A stretch of DNA of 9,392 bases from JAFGIT01 sp016929465 [NCBI: Candidatus Coatesbacteria bacterium] (lineage in GTDB: Bacteria > B130-G9), in NCBI GenBank assembly GCA_016929465.1, contig JAFGIT010000084.1, positions 1-9,392 of the forward strand, read 5' to 3'. The notes beneath the pieces are model-generated. The model was given only the letters and a program-made list of their open reading frames with translations. It had not been told where the DNA came from and did no database searches. The position numbers were made by a program, and so were the translations under genes. Below are positions 7,015 to 9,392 of the stretch, one piece after another. The stretch's first letter is position 1. Each line of letters opens with the position of its first letter.

Positions 7015-8166
7015 ATGGCATTAAAGCTGAATTCGGCAGAGGGGGCGCTGAGGGTGGCCATTCTCACAGGTCAATTGGTCAAGGGAGGCGCCGAGCGGGA
7101 GCTATATAGCTTCCTGAAGGGCTTCGATCGCTCCAGATTCTCCATACGATTAATCCTGCTCAATCCAGGTGGCTACTGGGTCGAGCCAATTCGCTCATTG
7201 GGGATAGAGGTCATCGAGCTTCCCGAGGCTGTTACCCGTATGCCGGGTAGGATCCTATACATCACGCGACTCCTCAAGAAGCTCAATTGCGACATCTGCC
7301 ATTCGTGGAACTTCTATCCCACAATCTATGCCGGCGTCTGCGGCCGGCTGGCCGGTGTTCCAGTCAGATTAGGCTTCTTACAGGACCAACCGGAATACGT
7401 ACTGGGCTCAATGGGTTGGAAGGCGAAGATAATTTTTCGTTGCGTTGACGCCTTTGTGGTCAATTCCGAGATCGCAACGAAAAGCGCTGCGCATTTGGGA
7501 CTCGGAAAGGTAGCAATGTTCGTCGTTCACAATGCGGTTGAGGCGCCTGCTACAATCGATCGTGATTCATCCAAGAGATTCGTGAATGCGCAATGGGACA
7601 TTCCTCTTGAGGCGCCCTTAATTGGTACGGTAGGACGGCTTGATCCCAAGAAGAACCATAAGATGCTAATCAAAGCAATTCAAAGAGCCTCGATTGAACA
7701 CCCGAATCTATATGCGATGTTCGTTGGGGATGGCGCGCTAAGAGACGAGACCGAGGCGGCCGTGCGCGATGCGGGCCTTTCTGAAAGGGTGGTGTTCACG
7801 GGCACGCGAGATGATGTCAATGAGATTCTGCCAGCCTTCGATGTATTCTGCTCGAGTTCCACTAGCGAAGGTCTTGCAAACGCCATTCAGGAGGCGATGG
7901 CCGCAGGCGTTCCGGTCGTGGCGACAGATGTCGGAGGTATTCGCGAACTCATTGATGATGGCGAATCTGGCTTCATCGTGCCGTCGGAAGACACCGATGC
8001 GATGGTTCAAAGAGTTAAGATACTTCTTGGTTCAACCGAAACAAGGAATATGATTGGCATGGCCGGTCGCGAAAAGATGATGCGGGATTTCAGTATAGTC
8101 ACAATGGTCGAAACGCTACAAAATGCGTATCTGAAAATGCTTACGGAGAAAGGACATAATGTCTAA
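7015..8166 (+). CDS. GT4 family glycosyltransferase (D)
   Basis: A 383-residue GT4 glycosyltransferase with clear landmarks. LTGQLVKGGAEREL (17-30) is the acceptor-side glycine loop of the GGAER type. DICHSWNFYPT (93-103) and VVNSE (148-152) follow, then linker HNAVE (172-176), donor opening IGTVGRLDPKKNH (203-215), FVGDG (236-240), and E-x7-E at E285 and E293 in STSEGLANAIQEAMAAGVPVV, then DVGGIREL. The length is normal. A good AAGGAG precedes the ATG, which lies 3 bases after the methyltransferase stop. The last codons overlap the next gene by 8 bases. The closest internal relative by eye is GT4 C. It is cytoplasmic or peripheral; the transferred sugar is unknown. Confidence 0.93.
   Translation: MALKLNSAEGALRVAILTGQLVKGGAERELYSFLKGFDRSRFSIRLILLNPGGYWVEPIRSLGIEVIELPEAVTRMPGRILYITRLLKKLNCDICHSWNFYPTIYAGVCGRLAGVPVRLGFLQDQPEYVLGSMGWKAKIIFRCVDAFVVNSEIATKSAAHLGLGKVAMFVVHNAVEAPATIDRDSSKRFVNAQWDIPLEAPLIGTVGRLDPKKNHKMLIKAIQRASIEHPNLYAMFVGDGALRDETEAAVRDAGLSERVVFTGTRDDVNEILPAFDVFCSSSTSEGLANAIQEAMAAGVPVVATDVGGIRELIDDGESGFIVPSEDTDAMVQRVKILLGSTETRNMIGMAGREKMMRDFSIVTMVETLQNAYLKMLTEKGHNV
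8149..8154 (+). promoter_or_regulatory. Ribosome site for the last glycosyltransferase
   Basis: AAAGGA lies 4 bases before ATG 8159, with GGAG at 8145-8148 slightly further away. Both are inside the end of GT4 D, fitting the 8-base gene overlap and coupled translation. Confidence 0.6.
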
Positions 8167-9301
8167 ACGAACCGGAGATAATGAGAAAGCGCCAAGAATC
8201 ACGATCATTTGCGGCTATCCGCCTCCCTATGTCGGAATGCCAATATATGCCGAGCGCTTCTCTGCCTACCTTCTCAGGAACGGCTTCGACTGCAAGGTGA
8301 TCAACATGAGCCCGGAGAAGCGACAATGCAAGGCTGATCACGTCCTAGCTCCTGCAGGAGGAAGATTTCTCAAGTATTTCTCCTCGATGTTGCTCTTGCT
8401 TTTCAATAGATCGGACTTGGTTCACATTAATGCATCAAGCAGCTGGAGTTTCTGGGGCAGTCTATCCCTTTGCGCGTTCTGCAGATTGCTGGGGAGGAAG
8501 GTCGTGCTATCTGTCCATGGGGGGTCTTTCCCAGGGAAGGTGAGGAAATATAATGCCATAGTGAGGCTTGCCGCCAGACTGGGTCTTGCATTTCCTCATC
8601 ACCTCATCTGCATCAATGAAAAGATCAGAAAGGTTCTTGAGTCTCTTGGGATCTCGAGAGGCCGGACATCATTGATCCCTGTTTTCTGCCTCGCCTACCT
8701 TCCCCAGAGCATACCGCGAGCGGATATCTCGAGGAAAATACTCGAGTTCTGTGAATCGCACAGTCCTGTTATTGTAGCGGTACCTAGGCTGGAGATCCAA
8801 TCATCAGGTGGGTGGCAAACGCCAATACTTGCCTTTCCGCTATTGAAGCAACGGCTTCCCGAGGTCGGAATGGTCATTGTGGGAAGCGGGGACAAAGAGA
8901 AAGATTGCCGCCAAATGATCATATCAAAGGGCCTTTCTGAAGACATATTTCTCGCTGTGGACGTTCCGCATCCCGAGGCTATAGCTATCTTCAAGGAGCT
9001 TGCGGACGTGTTAGTGAGACCAACTGGAAACGACGGCGATGCGTCGTTTGTTCGCGAGGGCTTAGCGCTCTGCAAACCAATGGTAGCTAGCGACACCGAT
9101 TTTCGGCCGGATGGCGTGGTGCTTTTCAAAATAGGAGATGCGGAGGATCTCGCAGAGAAAGTGGAGTATGCTCTTGAGCACCGAGAAGAGATCCAATCGC
9201 GGTTAAAGGATTTCGAGCACCCGGATTATTTCGCGGAGACGGTGAAGGTCTATGAACGCGTGGCCAGATGCGCCCTCAGAAATGGTGAAGAGCCCAAATG
9301 A
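8159..9301 (+). CDS. Atypical GT4-like glycosyltransferase with D-x7-E signature
   Basis: A 380-residue GT-B protein. The N-terminal half has ITIICGYPPPYVGMPIYAE (14-32), DLVHINASSSWSFWG (86-100) and VVLSVHGGSFPGK (115-127), as in GT4 enzymes of polysaccharide loci. The donor domain has AVPRLEIQSSGGWQ (207-220), MVIVGSGD (238-245) and RPTGNDGDASFVREGLAL (287-304). Here D292 and E300 are spaced like the E-x7-E pair, so the first Glu is an Asp. The following VASDTDFRPDGVVLF (309-323) matches a recognisable GT4 subgroup in which RPT...DGD...VRE replaces the standard motif, so the change is probably a subfamily trait rather than decay. Residues 71-82 are hydrophobic but too short and Phe/Leu-rich to call a membrane helix. 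It overlaps GT4 D by 8 bases and is the last gene seen in the block. Confidence 0.85.
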   Translation: MSKRTGDNEKAPRITIICGYPPPYVGMPIYAERFSAYLLRNGFDCKVINMSPEKRQCKADHVLAPAGGRFLKYFSSMLLLLFNRSDLVHINASSSWSFWGSLSLCAFCRLLGRKVVLSVHGGSFPGKVRKYNAIVRLAARLGLAFPHHLICINEKIRKVLESLGISRGRTSLIPVFCLAYLPQSIPRADISRKILEFCESHSPVIVAVPRLEIQSSGGWQTPILAFPLLKQRLPEVGMVIVGSGDKEKDCRQMIISKGLSEDIFLAVDVPHPEAIAIFKELADVLVRPTGNDGDASFVREGLALCKPMVASDTDFRPDGVVLFKIGDAEDLAEKVEYALEHREEIQSRLKDFEHPDYFAETVKVYERVARCALRNGEEPK

Positions 9302-9311
9302 AAGTGGGCTC

Positions 9312-9329
9312 CGCACAAGAATCTGTGCG
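9312..9329 (+). other. Short hairpin after the last gene
   Basis: CGCACA and TGTGCG form a perfect 6-bp stem around a 6-base loop, starting 11 bases after the stop of the last glycosyltransferase. Only a weak T-run follows (TTT at 9338-9340), so it is at best a weak terminator or an mRNA 3'-end stabiliser. Confidence 0.4.
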
Positions 9330-9359
9330 TAAGAATATTTGGTTGAGATGATGTAAGTG

Positions 9360-9375
9360 CACGTGCTAACACGTG
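9360..9375. repeat. Double CACGTG motif near the right edge
   Basis: Two copies of the self-palindromic CACGTG are separated by CTAA. The arrangement is both a direct repeat and an inverted repeat. The rest of the 91-base tail (9302-9392) shows no supported gene. The motif could be an operator or a second small hairpin; no function is established by the sequence. Confidence 0.5.
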
Positions 9376-9392
9376 TTCTCAGCGGAAATAAG

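Noticed and set aside
8349-8360. Perfect 12-base palindrome CTCCTGCAGGAG in the last gene
   Set aside because: The arms are only 6 bases with no loop. This size is expected by chance in a window this long, and it encodes ordinary Ala-Pro-Ala-Gly-Gly context.
8695-9129. 144-codon frame on the - strand opposite the last gene
   Set aside because: Its translation is Ser/Thr-rich without any recognisable motif, and it lies wholly opposite a well-supported glycosyltransferase. Other - strand frames in the window fail for the same reason.
9343-9372. Possible promoter, TTGAGA then TAACAC with an 18-base spacer
   Set aside because: The -10 box is poor, the -35 lies in a stretch also readable as the end of a small ORF, and no downstream gene is visible to support it.
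9357-9392. Open frame from GTG 9357 (or GTG 9363) running off the right edge
   Set aside because: Only 10-12 codons are visible, there is no clear ribosome site, and the product is not recognisable.

Overview
This window is a stretch of a surface-polysaccharide (exopolysaccharide, capsule or O-antigen type) biosynthesis locus. Eight protein genes, all on the + strand, fill nearly all of it. Six encode GT-B-fold glycosyltransferase-type proteins, one a polytopic membrane protein of the O-antigen ligase/polymerase (WaaL/Wzy) family, and one a small SAM-dependent methyltransferase with an N-terminal zinc-ribbon-like Cys4 motif. No gene on the - strand, no RNA gene, no mobile element and no CRISPR array is supported.

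Layout: a CDP-glycerol-glycerophosphotransferase-like protein cut by the left edge (3-1142); GT4 glycosyltransferase A (1161-2351); GT4 B (2351-3505); GT4 C (3525-4694); the ligase/polymerase (4727-6196); the methyltransferase (6193-7011); GT4 D (7015-8166); and an atypical GT4-like protein with D-x7-E in place of E-x7-E (8159-9301). The last 91 bases hold no supported gene; they carry a short hairpin and a double CACGTG motif. Junctions range from an 8-base overlap to a 32-base gap. I see no terminator or convincing promoter inside the block, so it reads as one operon whose promoter lies left of the window.

How the genes could work together (inference): the cytoplasmic glycosyltransferases would add sugars one after another to a lipid-linked acceptor, the methyltransferase would decorate or cap the glycan, and the membrane protein would polymerise the units or ligate the product on the outer face of the membrane. 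A flippase (Wzx), an ABC exporter, a chain-length regulator, an initiating phosphoglycosyltransferase and sugar-nucleotide synthesis genes are all missing here and would have to lie outside.

Organism: base composition looks roughly balanced by eye. Start codons are often not ATG (one GTG and two TTG among the seven complete genes). ATA, AGA and AGG codons are common, and Shine-Dalgarno sites of the AGGAG/AAGGAGG type are clear at several starts. This fits an uncultured, probably diderm bacterium outside the enteric group. I cannot name the phylum, and an archaeal origin is not strictly excluded.
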